From: Hyphomicrobiaceae bacterium
Lineage (GTDB): Bacteria > Pseudomonadota > Alphaproteobacteria > Rhizobiales > Methyloligellaceae
Assembly: GCA_028066055.1 (NCBI GenBank)
Contig: JALCBY010000005.1
Span: forward strand, 1 to 32,460
Direction of reading: 5' to 3'
DNA: 32,460 nt
Shown: one piece after another, positions 23,667-32,253 of the stretch
Layout: each line of letters begins with the position of its first letter
How positions within the stretch are numbered: the stretch's first letter is position 1
Made by a program: the position numbers and the translations under genes
The notes under the pieces: generated by a model
The model's database searches: none
The model's input: the letters and a program-made list of their open reading frames with translations, nothing else
Told to the model about the DNA's origin: nothing

Positions 23667-26618
23667 ATGACACGAGAGGCAGATCACGCAGCAACAGAAT
23701 CGGGCGCCGTTCGATCCACCGCTGCAGATAGAGGAGGAAGCTCCGACGAGCCTCCGGCTATTCAGATCAAGATGCCGAGCTCAAACCTCCGGCCCCGCAT
23801 GCGCAACCGCACCCCAAAAAAGAATCTGGGCAACGTCGAAGAGCTTCTGCAAAGCCTCATGACACGGCTCGATGAAAATGACCGCCGCTACAGCGATGCG
23901 CTGGGCGGATTGAATGAGCGCCTGAACAGCATCTCCGAACGGGCTAAGGCCGTCAGCAGCAACCAGTCCGGCGATTCGGGCGCAACTCTCGACCGGCTTC
24001 GGCAACAGGCAAGCTCGCTTGCGGAACAGGTCGGTGCGGCGGACGCATCTCACAAAGCACAACATGCTCCCTCCTTGAGTCCGGACGATGAGCCTTCCCG
24101 GTTGAGCGGCGCGAATGACGACCGTCCCCGGCCAGATTTCGGCGACAACCAGTTGAATCAGAACTTTGCCGACGTCACCGAGAAACTCGAGCATTCCCTG
24201 TCGGCCAGGGACCCGGCAAAGGACTTCGATGCACTGTCGGCCCAGATGGACGCTCTGGTTCGAAGATTCGATACCGCCCTTGACGCCCGAAACGACATTG
24301 CAGCGCTGGAGAAAATCGAAACCCAGCTGAATAGTTTGACCACCGGCTTTGCCGAAGCGCAACGCAGCTACGCGAAGGTCGACGCCATCGAAGGTCATCT
24401 GCTCAACCTGCTGCGTTGGGCCGAGACAACCGGAACGCCCGGCCAGCAGAACAATGACAGCGACCGCCTCGCAGCAATTGAACAGGCGCTGATTGATCTC
24501 AGCGACAGCGCGAGGGAGATGGACTCGCGAACCGTCAGCACGCTGGAGGCGATGAACGAGGCGCTGCACTCTCTCGCCGCACACGCCGGTTCGCCTCTGC
24601 CTGGCACGGCAATGCCACCGCCCACTGTTCCGGGGCAGGTGGATCAAAGCATTTCTCCACCGCCTCCGAGAGATCAACATGGCACCTCCGATCCGGGAGA
24701 CAGGGCACCGGTCGAGACACACCGTGAAGGCAAAACTGCGCCGTCCTCCGTTGCACCGGAGAATCCATATCAAGACCTTGGCGCGACCATACCGGACTAC
24801 CAACCGCCGTCGCAAAAGTCAGAACCGGCCGCGTCCGAACGCCCGTCGGGACCGGCAAGCGAAGAGCAGCACAAACCTCCGAACGGTGGCGACGCGTCGT
24901 ATGAAGCCGATAGCGACTTTATTGCATCCGCCCGCCGCGCCGCAGCAGCAGCGGCGGCGCGGCCACCTTCAGACAGCGCGTCGGAGCGAACCGCACGCTC
25001 AAAGTGGAACGTCACCAAGAATGTCACGAACAAGCTCGCATCCAACGCAACATCCGATGAGAAAAAGACCCGCCCGGCCCTGGTTGTCGCGGCGGTCATC
25101 CTGCTCATCGTCAGTGCAGGTCTGCTCTACTCCAGGCTTAATTCCGCGCCACATGTGCAACCGGACACCGGGACGTCCCAAGGCCGGACACAGTCCAATC
25201 CTGAAACACCTGGCAGCCCACAACTCGGGGCGACACCTGCAAAACCGGCGGATACGAAGCCAAAGAGTCCAACGCCTCCAAAGTCCGGTCAAAACAGCGC
25301 GCCAGACGACAAGCAGCATTCGGGCCGAATGCATGACGTCCCCACGGTTCCCAAGGCCCAGGCAGCGCCACGTCCGAAGCTGACGGCAAGCAGTCCGCAA
25401 CTTACTGCGAAGGCCCGACCGGCATCGGCCACGATGCCGCCCGGACGCCCGCTCTCGACTGCGACGCTGCTGGCTTCCCTACCGCCCGAGGCGCGCAAGC
25501 CCCTGCCGCCCGACGTGACGATGGAAATCAAGGAGCCGGAGTCAGCGTCCGCTGCGAAACCGTCCCGAGGCGCTGCCACTCCGACGGGGCCGGCGCTGGT
25601 TCCCGCCGCGCCGGCGAACCCGAAGCCGAGTACCTTGCCACAACCCCGGCGCGCCTCGATCCCGGCCGCACCAAAAAACGGTATACCGACGATACCGGGC
25701 ACCATCGACAGCGCGCCGGCAAATGAAGTTGCCAATGGCCTGAACGGCGCACATGAAGTCATGCCGCCTGCCCGTATCGGACCGCAATCGCTCAGAGTCG
25801 CGGCGGCGCGCGGCAATCCAGCGGCCATGGTCGAGGTCGGATCGCGATACGCAAAGGGCATTGGCGTTCCCAAAAACCTCAAAAAGGCGGCGCAATGGTA
25901 TTCCCGCGCAGCGGCACAGGCCCATGCGCCCGCCCAGTACAGGCTCGCCGCAATACATGAGCGCGGACACGGCGTGAAGAAGGACGAGGGCATCGCACAA
26001 ACCTGGTACCGGCGCGCTGCAGAACTCGGGAACATCCGCGCCATGCACAACCTTGCCGTTCTTTACACACGGCACACGGCAGGCGGGCCGGACTTTACGT
26101 CCGCCAAGAACTGGTTCTATCAGGCGGCCCGCCATGGTCTTGCGGACAGCCAGTTTAACCTCGGAATTCTCTACGAGAGCGGGCTCGGTACACGCAAAAA
26201 TACGGCGGAAGCCTACAAATGGTTCTCGCTGGCCGCACAACAAGGCGATTCGGAAGCGCGCAAACACCGCGAAGCCATCCGGCCGCAGCTTCCCGCCAAG
26301 TCGCTTCGCGCGGCAGAAAAGGCAATTCGGGCATGGAAAAAGGTTCCTGCCAACGAGGATGCAAACCGGACCGGTCCTCCGCGTGGCGGATGGCGAAACG
26401 CGGACGGTAAACCGAACACAAAATCCGCGGATGCTCGCTCGATCGCGCGTGCGCAGAAGCTTCTCAACGAACTCGGCTACGATGCCGGCGTTGCCGATGG
26501 CCGGATCGGACCGCAAACGAAAGCCGCAATCCACAAATTCGAAGTCCGTTCGGGCAACATGGGGACCGGAACGGTCACACCCGCACTTTTACGGCAGCTT
26601 GAGGCGCTTGCAAGCTAG
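23667..26618 (+). CDS. PodJ-like polar localization protein with SEL1 repeats and peptidoglycan-binding domain
   Basis: A 983-residue single-pass inner-membrane protein. The cytosolic half (about 1-470) begins with a basic MRNRTPKKNLGNVEELLQSLMTRLDENDRRY segment, followed by coiled coils and a Pro/Ser-rich region. One membrane helix (about 471-489) follows, then a Pro/Ala/Lys-rich periplasmic linker (490-705), about four SEL1 repeats (711-870, such as NPAAMVEVGSRYAKGIGVPKN) and a peptidoglycan-binding domain 1 (923-983, LLNELGYDAGVADGRIGPQTKAAI). This matches the order and length of Caulobacter PodJ, which organises the new pole and pilus and adhesin assembly. ATG 23667 has GGAG 5 nt upstream; a GTG at 23631 is less likely. 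It probably marks a cell pole or growth site. Confidence 0.88.
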   Translation: MTREADHAATESGAVRSTAADRGGSSDEPPAIQIKMPSSNLRPRMRNRTPKKNLGNVEELLQSLMTRLDENDRRYSDALGGLNERLNSISERAKAVSSNQSGDSGATLDRLRQQASSLAEQVGAADASHKAQHAPSLSPDDEPSRLSGANDDRPRPDFGDNQLNQNFADVTEKLEHSLSARDPAKDFDALSAQMDALVRRFDTALDARNDIAALEKIETQLNSLTTGFAEAQRSYAKVDAIEGHLLNLLRWAETTGTPGQQNNDSDRLAAIEQALIDLSDSAREMDSRTVSTLEAMNEALHSLAAHAGSPLPGTAMPPPTVPGQVDQSISPPPPRDQHGTSDPGDRAPVETHREGKTAPSSVAPENPYQDLGATIPDYQPPSQKSEPAASERPSGPASEEQHKPPNGGDASYEADSDFIASARRAAAAAAARPPSDSASERTARSKWNVTKNVTNKLASNATSDEKKTRPALVVAAVILLIVSAGLLYSRLNSAPHVQPDTGTSQGRTQSNPETPGSPQLGATPAKPADTKPKSPTPPKSGQNSAPDDKQHSGRMHDVPTVPKAQAAPRPKLTASSPQLTAKARPASATMPPGRPLSTATLLASLPPEARKPLPPDVTMEIKEPESASAAKPSRGAATPTGPALVPAAPANPKPSTLPQPRRASIPAAPKNGIPTIPGTIDSAPANEVANGLNGAHEVMPPARIGPQSLRVAAARGNPAAMVEVGSRYAKGIGVPKNLKKAAQWYSRAAAQAHAPAQYRLAAIHERGHGVKKDEGIAQTWYRRAAELGNIRAMHNLAVLYTRHTAGGPDFTSAKNWFYQAARHGLADSQFNLGILYESGLGTRKNTAEAYKWFSLAAQQGDSEARKHREAIRPQLPAKSLRAAEKAIRAWKKVPANEDANRTGPPRGGWRNADGKPNTKSADARSIARAQKLLNELGYDAGVADGRIGPQTKAAIHKFEVRSGNMGTGTVTPALLRQLEALAS

Positions 26619-26698
26619 TCGACGCGGCGTCTCCGGCAACAAATACAGCGTTTCGTTTATTGAGACAGTTGGTCTCGAAAAATTAGACACCCGACCCA

Positions 26699-26727
26699 TT
26701 GACTTATCCCGATTCGAGGCGTTTAAC
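26699..26727 (+). promoter_or_regulatory. Candidate promoter for the TauE/SafE-TIGR02186 operon
   Basis: TTGACT (26699-26704, five of six to the -35 consensus), a 17-bp spacer and TTTAAC (26722-26727, four of six to the -10 consensus) precede the permease start by about 115 bp. A TTGAGAC/GTCTCGA hairpin (26660-26678) lies just upstream; with no T-run after it, it is not a standard terminator for the PodJ-like gene. The rest of the 225-bp gap shows nothing else. Confidence 0.42.
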
Positions 26728-26843
26728 GGGCTTCTCGCGGACGGTGTCCGGGTTGTGCAATTCGCCGGTGCGGCATAGCTCATGACCTGTCTATGATCTG
26801 CCCGCGCATGGCACACCGCACCCGAATTCGCAAGCGCTGATCG

Positions 26844-27773
26844 ATGTTCGATATCTACCTCCCAATCGCCGAATTGTCGGTGAACCTTCTGGTCATTCTT
26901 GGCATGGGAGGTGCTGTCGGGTTTCTTTCGGGCATGTTCGGTGTCGGTGGCGGTTTTCTCATGACGCCACTGCTGATTTTCCTCGGCATTCCACCAGCCG
27001 TTGCGGTGGGGACGGAGGCCAACCAGATCGTCGCGTCCTCGGTCTCGGGCGCGCTTGCGCAATGGCGGCGCAACAATGTCGATATCAAAATGGGAACGGT
27101 GCTGCTGGTCGGAGGTATCTTCGGCGCGGTTGTGGGCGTTCAACTCGTCAAGCTGTTGCGCGAGATCGGCCAGGTCGACCTTATCATCTCACTCAGTTAC
27201 GTCACGTTCCTCGGCATCATCGGAACGCTGATGCTGATCGAGAGCGTACGCGCCATACGCCGGGCAAAAGCCGGAGGGCCCGTCTCCACACGACGGCCGG
27301 GTCAGCATAACTGGGTGCATGGTCTGCCGCTCAAGATGCGGTTCAAGCGGTCAAAACTCTATATCAGCGCGATTCCGCCGCTCGTCCTCGGCGCCTTCGT
27401 CGGCCTTCTCGCGGCCATCATGGGCGTTGGCGGCGGGTTCATCATGGTACCGGCCATGATTTATCTGCTGCGGATGCCGACGAATGTGGTGATCGGAACA
27501 TCCCTGTTCCAAATCATCTTTGTCACCGCGGCTGTTACTATTTTGCATTCGGTCTCCAACCAGACCGTGGATGTGCTGCTAGCTCTCATTTTGATGATTG
27601 GCGGTGTCATCGGCGCGCAGTTTGGCGCGAGTGCGGGCCAGCACCTCAAGGGCGAACAGCTGCGTGCGCTCCTGGCCCTCATGGTTCTCGCCGTTTGTTT
27701 GCGATTGTTGTTTGATCTGGTGGTCCAGCCCGACGAATTGTTCAGCGTCGGCCCGGCGTTCGGAGGGCACTGA
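26844..27773 (+). CDS. TauE/SafE family membrane permease (sulfite exporter-like)
   Basis: A 309-residue inner-membrane protein of the TauE/SafE (DUF81) family, members of which export sulfite, sulfoacetate or related organic anions. Two homologous halves each open with the glycine-rich GVGGGF motif (GMFGVGGGFLMTPLLIFLGIPP near 30-52 and GVGGGFIMVPAMIYLL near 190-210), joined by a basic loop (about 135-175). About eight hydrophobic helices are visible. The 1-base TGATG overlap couples it to the TIGR02186 gene. I know this pair as recurrent in Alphaproteobacteria, so the two probably form one envelope system. The substrate cannot be read from the sequence; no sulfur-metabolism gene is adjacent. 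Confidence 0.93.
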   Translation: MFDIYLPIAELSVNLLVILGMGGAVGFLSGMFGVGGGFLMTPLLIFLGIPPAVAVGTEANQIVASSVSGALAQWRRNNVDIKMGTVLLVGGIFGAVVGVQLVKLLREIGQVDLIISLSYVTFLGIIGTLMLIESVRAIRRAKAGGPVSTRRPGQHNWVHGLPLKMRFKRSKLYISAIPPLVLGAFVGLLAAIMGVGGGFIMVPAMIYLLRMPTNVVIGTSLFQIIFVTAAVTILHSVSNQTVDVLLALILMIGGVIGAQFGASAGQHLKGEQLRALLALMVLAVCLRLLFDLVVQPDELFSVGPAFGGH

Positions 27774-28567
27774 TGGCCTGGCGCGGATTTCTCCCAATCA
27801 TCTTCACCTTCTGGTTTGTGAGCCAGAGTTTCGCTCAGGAAGATAAGTCGGAACTGATCCAATCCGACATCTCGTCGCGGAACATCGCGATTGAGTCGAA
27901 CTTCACGGGAGAACGGATCGTCATTTTCGGCACCATCGAGAACAGCCAGCATTCGGAATTCGAAAAGGCGCTGTACGACGTGGTGGTCGCGATCAGGGGT
28001 CCGAAAGACACTGTCGTTATCCGAAAAAAATCCCGCATTGCCGGGATCTGGATCAACGCCGATTCCTACACCTTCGCCAATGTGCCGGGATATTATGCGG
28101 TGTTGTCCACACGCCCCCTCGGCGAGGTGGCCAACCGGACAGTCCTCAATGCCTATGGTCTCGGTTTCGACAGCCTCATTCTCAGACCGCTTGGTCCCAA
28201 CGCACCGGCCACGGCGGCCAACGGAAGCATCAACATATTCCGTTCAGCCGTGGTGCGGATCAGACAGAAAGACGGCCTTTTTTCCTACAAACCCGAAGGC
28301 GTGGTCTTTGTTGGCCGCAACCTGTTTCGGGCGACGATCGACATGCCTGCAAATGTGCCCGTCGGCCAATATGCGACAGACGTCTACCTGCTGCGCAACG
28401 GTGAGGTTTTGAGCCACAACCGCAGTCAGCTGAAAATACATAAGGAAGGGTTTGAACGCTTCGTTTTCTCAGCGGCGTTCGATCATCCGTTGCTGTACGG
28501 CATTGCAGCCGTGATCATCGCAATTTCGGCAGGCCTGCTCGCGTCGGTGATGACCCGCCGCGACTAG
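27773..28567 (+). CDS. TIGR02186 family transmembrane protein
   Basis: A 264-residue protein with a signal peptide (about 1-21, cut near SFAQ), a beta-rich periplasmic domain (about 22-232) and one C-terminal membrane helix (about 236-256, YGIAAVIIAISAGLLASVM) ending in TRRD. The blocks IQSDISSRNIAIESNFTGERIVIFGTIE, DVVVAIRGPKDTVVIRKKSRIAGIWIN and FANVPGYYAVLSTRPL are the TIGR02186 signature. Most of the protein should face the periplasm, tethered by its C-terminus. It starts inside the permease stop codon, so the pair is made together and it probably assists that permease. Molecular function is unknown. Confidence 0.92.
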   Translation: MAWRGFLPIIFTFWFVSQSFAQEDKSELIQSDISSRNIAIESNFTGERIVIFGTIENSQHSEFEKALYDVVVAIRGPKDTVVIRKKSRIAGIWINADSYTFANVPGYYAVLSTRPLGEVANRTVLNAYGLGFDSLILRPLGPNAPATAANGSINIFRSAVVRIRQKDGLFSYKPEGVVFVGRNLFRATIDMPANVPVGQYATDVYLLRNGEVLSHNRSQLKIHKEGFERFVFSAAFDHPLLYGIAAVIIAISAGLLASVMTRRD

Positions 28568-28577
28568 GCGATAACTC

Positions 28578-29312
28578 CTAATCGCGCAACAGCTGACGTT
28601 TCGCAAGCGGATAGACTTCCGACCGGCCCAGCATCCAGACGTGGAACTCACCGCTCTCGAAGAGCGATGTAAAAACCCTGTTCAGGACATTCAGCCCACC
28701 CGTGTAGGCACCGAATGCCGGAACGATGAGCCGTGATCCGTTGGAGACAAAACATTTGCGCCGGACGCTCACGCCACGCCGTGTCAACCGCGCCACCGGA
28801 TGCAGATGTCCAGCAACCTCGAACGATTTCGTTCCGTCAGACGGCTCATGGCGAAACTTGATGCCGTCGACGCTCAGCGCCGGGCATACGGTCCCCTCAA
28901 GCCACTCGGGCAGGACGGGATCGTGATTGCCCGTCACCCAGTACCATTCGCGCCCCTGCCGCATGATCTGCAAGCGGTCGCGGTCCTTGCGCGGCAGGCG
29001 GTCGGCCGCATCCTGATCATGAAAGCTGTCGCCGAGCGCGATCACACGGTCGGGATCGAACCGGTCAATGGCGCCTGCGAGCCGCACCAACGTTGAACGG
29101 GAATCGTAGGGCGGCAGCAGATTGCCCTTGCGCGCGGCGGCCGAACCCTTTTCGAGGTGGAGGTCGGCGACAATGAGTGTCCTCTGCTCCGCCCAGTAAA
29201 GGGCTCCTGAAGCATCGGTTGAAAAGTGTTTTCCACAAACGAGTATGTCCGCTCCGCGTTCACCGTGTAGGGGAAGCGGGGACTCAAGCCCGAGTTTCGC
29301 CTGCCGGCTCAT
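28578..29312 (-). CDS. pdeM: Ligase-associated DNA damage response endonuclease PdeM
   Basis: A 244-residue metallophosphoesterase. The metal ligands of the calcineurin-like fold are all visible: Asp and His in VADLHLEKG, Asp in ALGDSFHD, Asn-His-Asp in TGNHDP, and His-x-His in AGHLHPVA. PdeM belongs to the ligase-associated DNA repair set that also has an Lhr-like helicase, an ATP-dependent ligase and an exonuclease. The ATG at 29312 (AGAGG 9 nt upstream) is preferred over one at 29351; it overlaps the helicase end by 29 bp, so the two are coupled. The gene converges on TIGR02186 with a 10-bp gap. The exact nucleic acid substrate is unknown. Confidence 0.93.
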   Translation of the reverse strand: MSRQAKLGLESPLPLHGERGADILVCGKHFSTDASGALYWAEQRTLIVADLHLEKGSAAARKGNLLPPYDSRSTLVRLAGAIDRFDPDRVIALGDSFHDQDAADRLPRKDRDRLQIMRQGREWYWVTGNHDPVLPEWLEGTVCPALSVDGIKFRHEPSDGTKSFEVAGHLHPVARLTRRGVSVRRKCFVSNGSRLIVPAFGAYTGGLNVLNRVFTSLFESGEFHVWMLGRSEVYPLAKRQLLRD

Positions 29313-31851
29313 GCCGCATTGCCTCTTCAATAAGTTGATCTGCCGCCTCACGCATCAGGTCTTCCCGCGCCTCACCGTGAACGGGCTCACGCCCGATTTC
29401 GAGCATGACCGGCACGGCCAATGGAGAGACCTGATCTAGGACACTATGCCTGATTCGCCCCTTGATGCGCTTCAGGAACGTGCCAAGCCGGCCAATATCG
29501 AGCAATCCGGTCCCCGCATCGACCCACGCGGCTCGCAACAGCACGTGGTCGGGTTCATGCTCCCTAAGCACGTCATAAATAAGGTCTGATGACACCGTGA
29601 CCTGACGGCCCGACTTTTCCTTGCCCGGATGACGCCGCTCGATCAGTCCGGCAATCACCGCACAGACCCTGAATGTGCGCTTCATGAGGGCCGATTCCGC
29701 CAACCACGCATCGAGATCATCGCCGAGCATGTCTTCATCGAAGAGCTTCCCGAGCGGAAGCCTGTCCGAGCCGATCATCGCGCTCATGTCTTCGAGCCCC
29801 CATACGGCAAGCGCATATTCGCTCGCAACGAAACCAAGCGGTCGCGCACCGGCGCGCTCGAGCCGGCGGGTCAGCAGCATACCGAGCGTCTGGTGGGCGA
29901 GCCTCCCTTCGAACGGGTAACAGACGAGATAGTGTTTTTTTGCCCGGGGGAACGTTTCCACCAGCATCTCGTCCGGCTTCGGAATGATTGATTTCCAGCG
30001 CTGAACCTCAAGCCATTCCGCCACCTGTCCCGGAAGGCGAGGCCAGAAGGACGGGTCCGCAAGCATCCTTCTCACGCGGTCGGCGAGATAGGTGGACAGC
30101 GGAAACTTGCCGCCCATGTAAGACGGAACCCGCGCTTCGGTATCGCCCGACCGGCTGGCGATCACCTCCATTTCCCTGAGCGCTTCGAAACGCAGCACCT
30201 CACCTGCGAAAATGAACGTGTCTCCCGGCACAAGCTGCTCGATGAACATTTCCTCGATTTCACCGAGGATGCGCCCGCCGCGCGGAGGGCCTGTCCCCGC
30301 CTTGCGGGCACGGCCAAGACGCACCTTGAGCATCGGCGCTTCGACGATCGTACCCACATTCAACCGGTATTGTTGCGCTACGCGAGGATGGGCGATCCGG
30401 TAACGCCCCTCCTTCGTTTTTCGCAACCGCGCATATCGCTCATATGCCCTCAGGGCATAGCCGCCCGTGGCGACGAACCCGACGACCCGATCGAACGTCT
30501 GGCGGGGGAGATCGGCATATGGTGCCGCACTTTTCACCTCGGCGAACAGATCGTCCGCCACAAACGGCTCCGAACAGGCCATCCCGAGCACATGTTGCGC
30601 CAGGACATCGAGACCGCCATCGCGGGCAACGGGCGTATCCTGTGCCCCTTCCGATGCGGCGTCGAGCGCGGCACGGCACTCCAGCACCTCGAACCGGTTG
30701 GCGGGCACGAGGAGCGCATTGCTCGGCTCGTCCAACCGGTGATTGGCCCGGCCGATCCGCTGGGCCAGCCGGCTGGCACCCTTGGGCGCACCGACATTGA
30801 TCACCTGATCGACGTCGCCCCAGTCAATGCCGAGATCGAGCGTCGACGTACACACAACCGCCCGCAACCTGCCCTCGACCATCGCCGCTTCGATCTTGCG
30901 GCGCTGGGAGACGTCGAGTGAGCCATGATGCAGGGCGATGGGAAGATTGTCCTCGTTCAGATGCCACAAGGCCTGAAAGATCATCTCCGCCTGGGAACGC
31001 GTATTGACGAAGATCAGGCTCGTACGGTGGGCCTTCACCGCCTCATACACATCGTGAAGCGCATACCGCGCCGAATGTCCGGACCATGGAAACCGCTCCT
31101 GCGAATCGAGAATGCGAATCCTCGCCGGCGCCCCATCGCCCGCATTCACCACCTCCGCAAGTCGTGTGATGTCGCTTCCAGCGTTTTGCGGAGTAAGAAA
31201 CGCCCGCAGTTCGGAAGGCCTTGCGACAGTTGCCGAAAGACCGATCTCGATGGCGTCAGGCGCCAGTTTCCGCAACCGGGCGATGCCGAGGCTCAACAGA
31301 TCACCACGCTTCGACGTTACGAGCGAGTGGAGTTCGTCGAGCACGATATTTCTGAGACCGGAAAACATCCTGCCCGCGTCCTTGTGGGAGAGCAACAGGG
31401 CGACCTGTTCCGGTGTGGTCATCAGGATATCGGGAGGTGCATAACGTTGACGTTGCCGCCGCGACTGCGGCGTGTCTCCGGTCCGGGTTTCCAGGGAAAT
31501 GTCGAGGTTCATGTCTTTGACCGGTGTACACAAGTTGCGTGCAACGTCGACGGCCAGCGCCTTGAGCGGCGATATATACAGCGTGTGGATGCCGCGGCGC
31601 TTCCGTTTGTCCGACTGAACGAGTTCCATCAAGCTCGGCAGGAAGCCGGCAAGCGTTTTTCCACCCCCGGTCGGCGCGACGAGAAGAGCCGATTTGCGTG
31701 CGATTGCGTGTCTCAGCAGAGCGAGCTGATGATCACGCGGGTGCCAGTCCCGCTCCGCGAACCACCTGGCGAAACGTTCCGGCAGAATATCGCTATCCGG
31801 CGGCTCGGAATCACGATCTGGTTCCTCCGGACTTGAAGCCTGCTGTCGCAT
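29284..31851 (-). CDS. Ligase-associated DNA damage response DEXH box helicase (Lhr-like)
   Basis: An 855-residue superfamily 2 helicase. It has Walker A in APTGGGKT (about 59-66), the DEXH box as DELH (about 172-175), motif III LSATVARP, and later motifs including FVNTRSQAEMIFQAL, STLDLGIDWGDVDQVINVGAPKGASRLAQRIGRANHR, followed by the Lhr winged-helix and C-terminal regions. Lhr enzymes are 3'-5' DNA translocases linked to repair of damaged DNA. This is the short ligase-associated class, not full-length Lhr of about 1500 residues. ATG 31851 is chosen, though a GTG two codons earlier is equally possible. It leads a two-gene unit with pdeM. The ligase and exonuclease usual to this set are not in the window. 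Confidence 0.95.
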   Translation of the reverse strand: MRQQASSPEEPDRDSEPPDSDILPERFARWFAERDWHPRDHQLALLRHAIARKSALLVAPTGGGKTLAGFLPSLMELVQSDKRKRRGIHTLYISPLKALAVDVARNLCTPVKDMNLDISLETRTGDTPQSRRQRQRYAPPDILMTTPEQVALLLSHKDAGRMFSGLRNIVLDELHSLVTSKRGDLLSLGIARLRKLAPDAIEIGLSATVARPSELRAFLTPQNAGSDITRLAEVVNAGDGAPARIRILDSQERFPWSGHSARYALHDVYEAVKAHRTSLIFVNTRSQAEMIFQALWHLNEDNLPIALHHGSLDVSQRRKIEAAMVEGRLRAVVCTSTLDLGIDWGDVDQVINVGAPKGASRLAQRIGRANHRLDEPSNALLVPANRFEVLECRAALDAASEGAQDTPVARDGGLDVLAQHVLGMACSEPFVADDLFAEVKSAAPYADLPRQTFDRVVGFVATGGYALRAYERYARLRKTKEGRYRIAHPRVAQQYRLNVGTIVEAPMLKVRLGRARKAGTGPPRGGRILGEIEEMFIEQLVPGDTFIFAGEVLRFEALREMEVIASRSGDTEARVPSYMGGKFPLSTYLADRVRRMLADPSFWPRLPGQVAEWLEVQRWKSIIPKPDEMLVETFPRAKKHYLVCYPFEGRLAHQTLGMLLTRRLERAGARPLGFVASEYALAVWGLEDMSAMIGSDRLPLGKLFDEDMLGDDLDAWLAESALMKRTFRVCAVIAGLIERRHPGKEKSGRQVTVSSDLIYDVLREHEPDHVLLRAAWVDAGTGLLDIGRLGTFLKRIKGRIRHSVLDQVSPLAVPVMLEIGREPVHGEAREDLMREAADQLIEEAMRHEPAGETRA

Positions 31852-31925
31852 TCCCACATTCTATATGCTAAGCCGTGTTGCGCACGCACGGTCTTGCGCA
31901 AATTCGAAATCCTTGGAGTGGAACG

Positions 31926-32228
31926 ATGGAGCGTTTCTTCGGCGGCAATCCGGGTGTCGTCCTCATTCGTCTGGCGGTGATTTCACTGATTGTCGGCATT
32001 TTGTTGTCGGCACTCGGCCTGAGCCCTTACGACATCATCAATTCCATCAAGACGCTGGCACAACGCATCTACAATATGGGCTTCGATGCGATTGAATGGG
32101 TATTCCGCTACTTCCTCCTGGGCGCCGTGATCGTATTCCCGGTCTGGCTCGTTTCCCGGCTTATGAAGGTTGCCGGCAAGGGCACCGCGACAGGGTCCGC
32201 CCAGACGCCGACCAGCCGAACGGATTGA
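31926..32228 (+). CDS. DUF6460 family small membrane protein
   Basis: A 100-residue membrane protein starting MERFFGGNPGVVLIRLAVISLIVGILLSALGLSPYDI and containing YNMGFDAIEWVFRYFLLGAVIVFPVWLVSRLMK, both marks of DUF6460. Two hydrophobic helices (about 10-30 and 60-80) flank a short amphipathic segment. The ATG at 31926 has GGAG 7 nt upstream and fits the family; the frame stays open back to 31875 without a better start. It is divergent from the helicase across 74 bp and lies 25 bp ahead of the MATE transporter gene, so it may share its mRNA. Function unknown. Confidence 0.88.
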   Translation: MERFFGGNPGVVLIRLAVISLIVGILLSALGLSPYDIINSIKTLAQRIYNMGFDAIEWVFRYFLLGAVIVFPVWLVSRLMKVAGKGTATGSAQTPTSRTD

Positions 32229-32253
32229 TGCGGCCTGTCCGTAGTCCCACGTG

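Noticed and set aside
25542-26534. A 330-codon minus-strand frame opposite the PodJ-like gene
   Set aside because: The plus-strand frame has clear SEL1 and peptidoglycan-binding domains. The opposite frame is Arg/Cys-rich without motifs.
26660-26678. Hairpin after the PodJ-like gene considered as an intrinsic terminator
   Set aside because: It is followed by A-rich sequence, not T-rich, in the gene's direction, so it is not a standard terminator.
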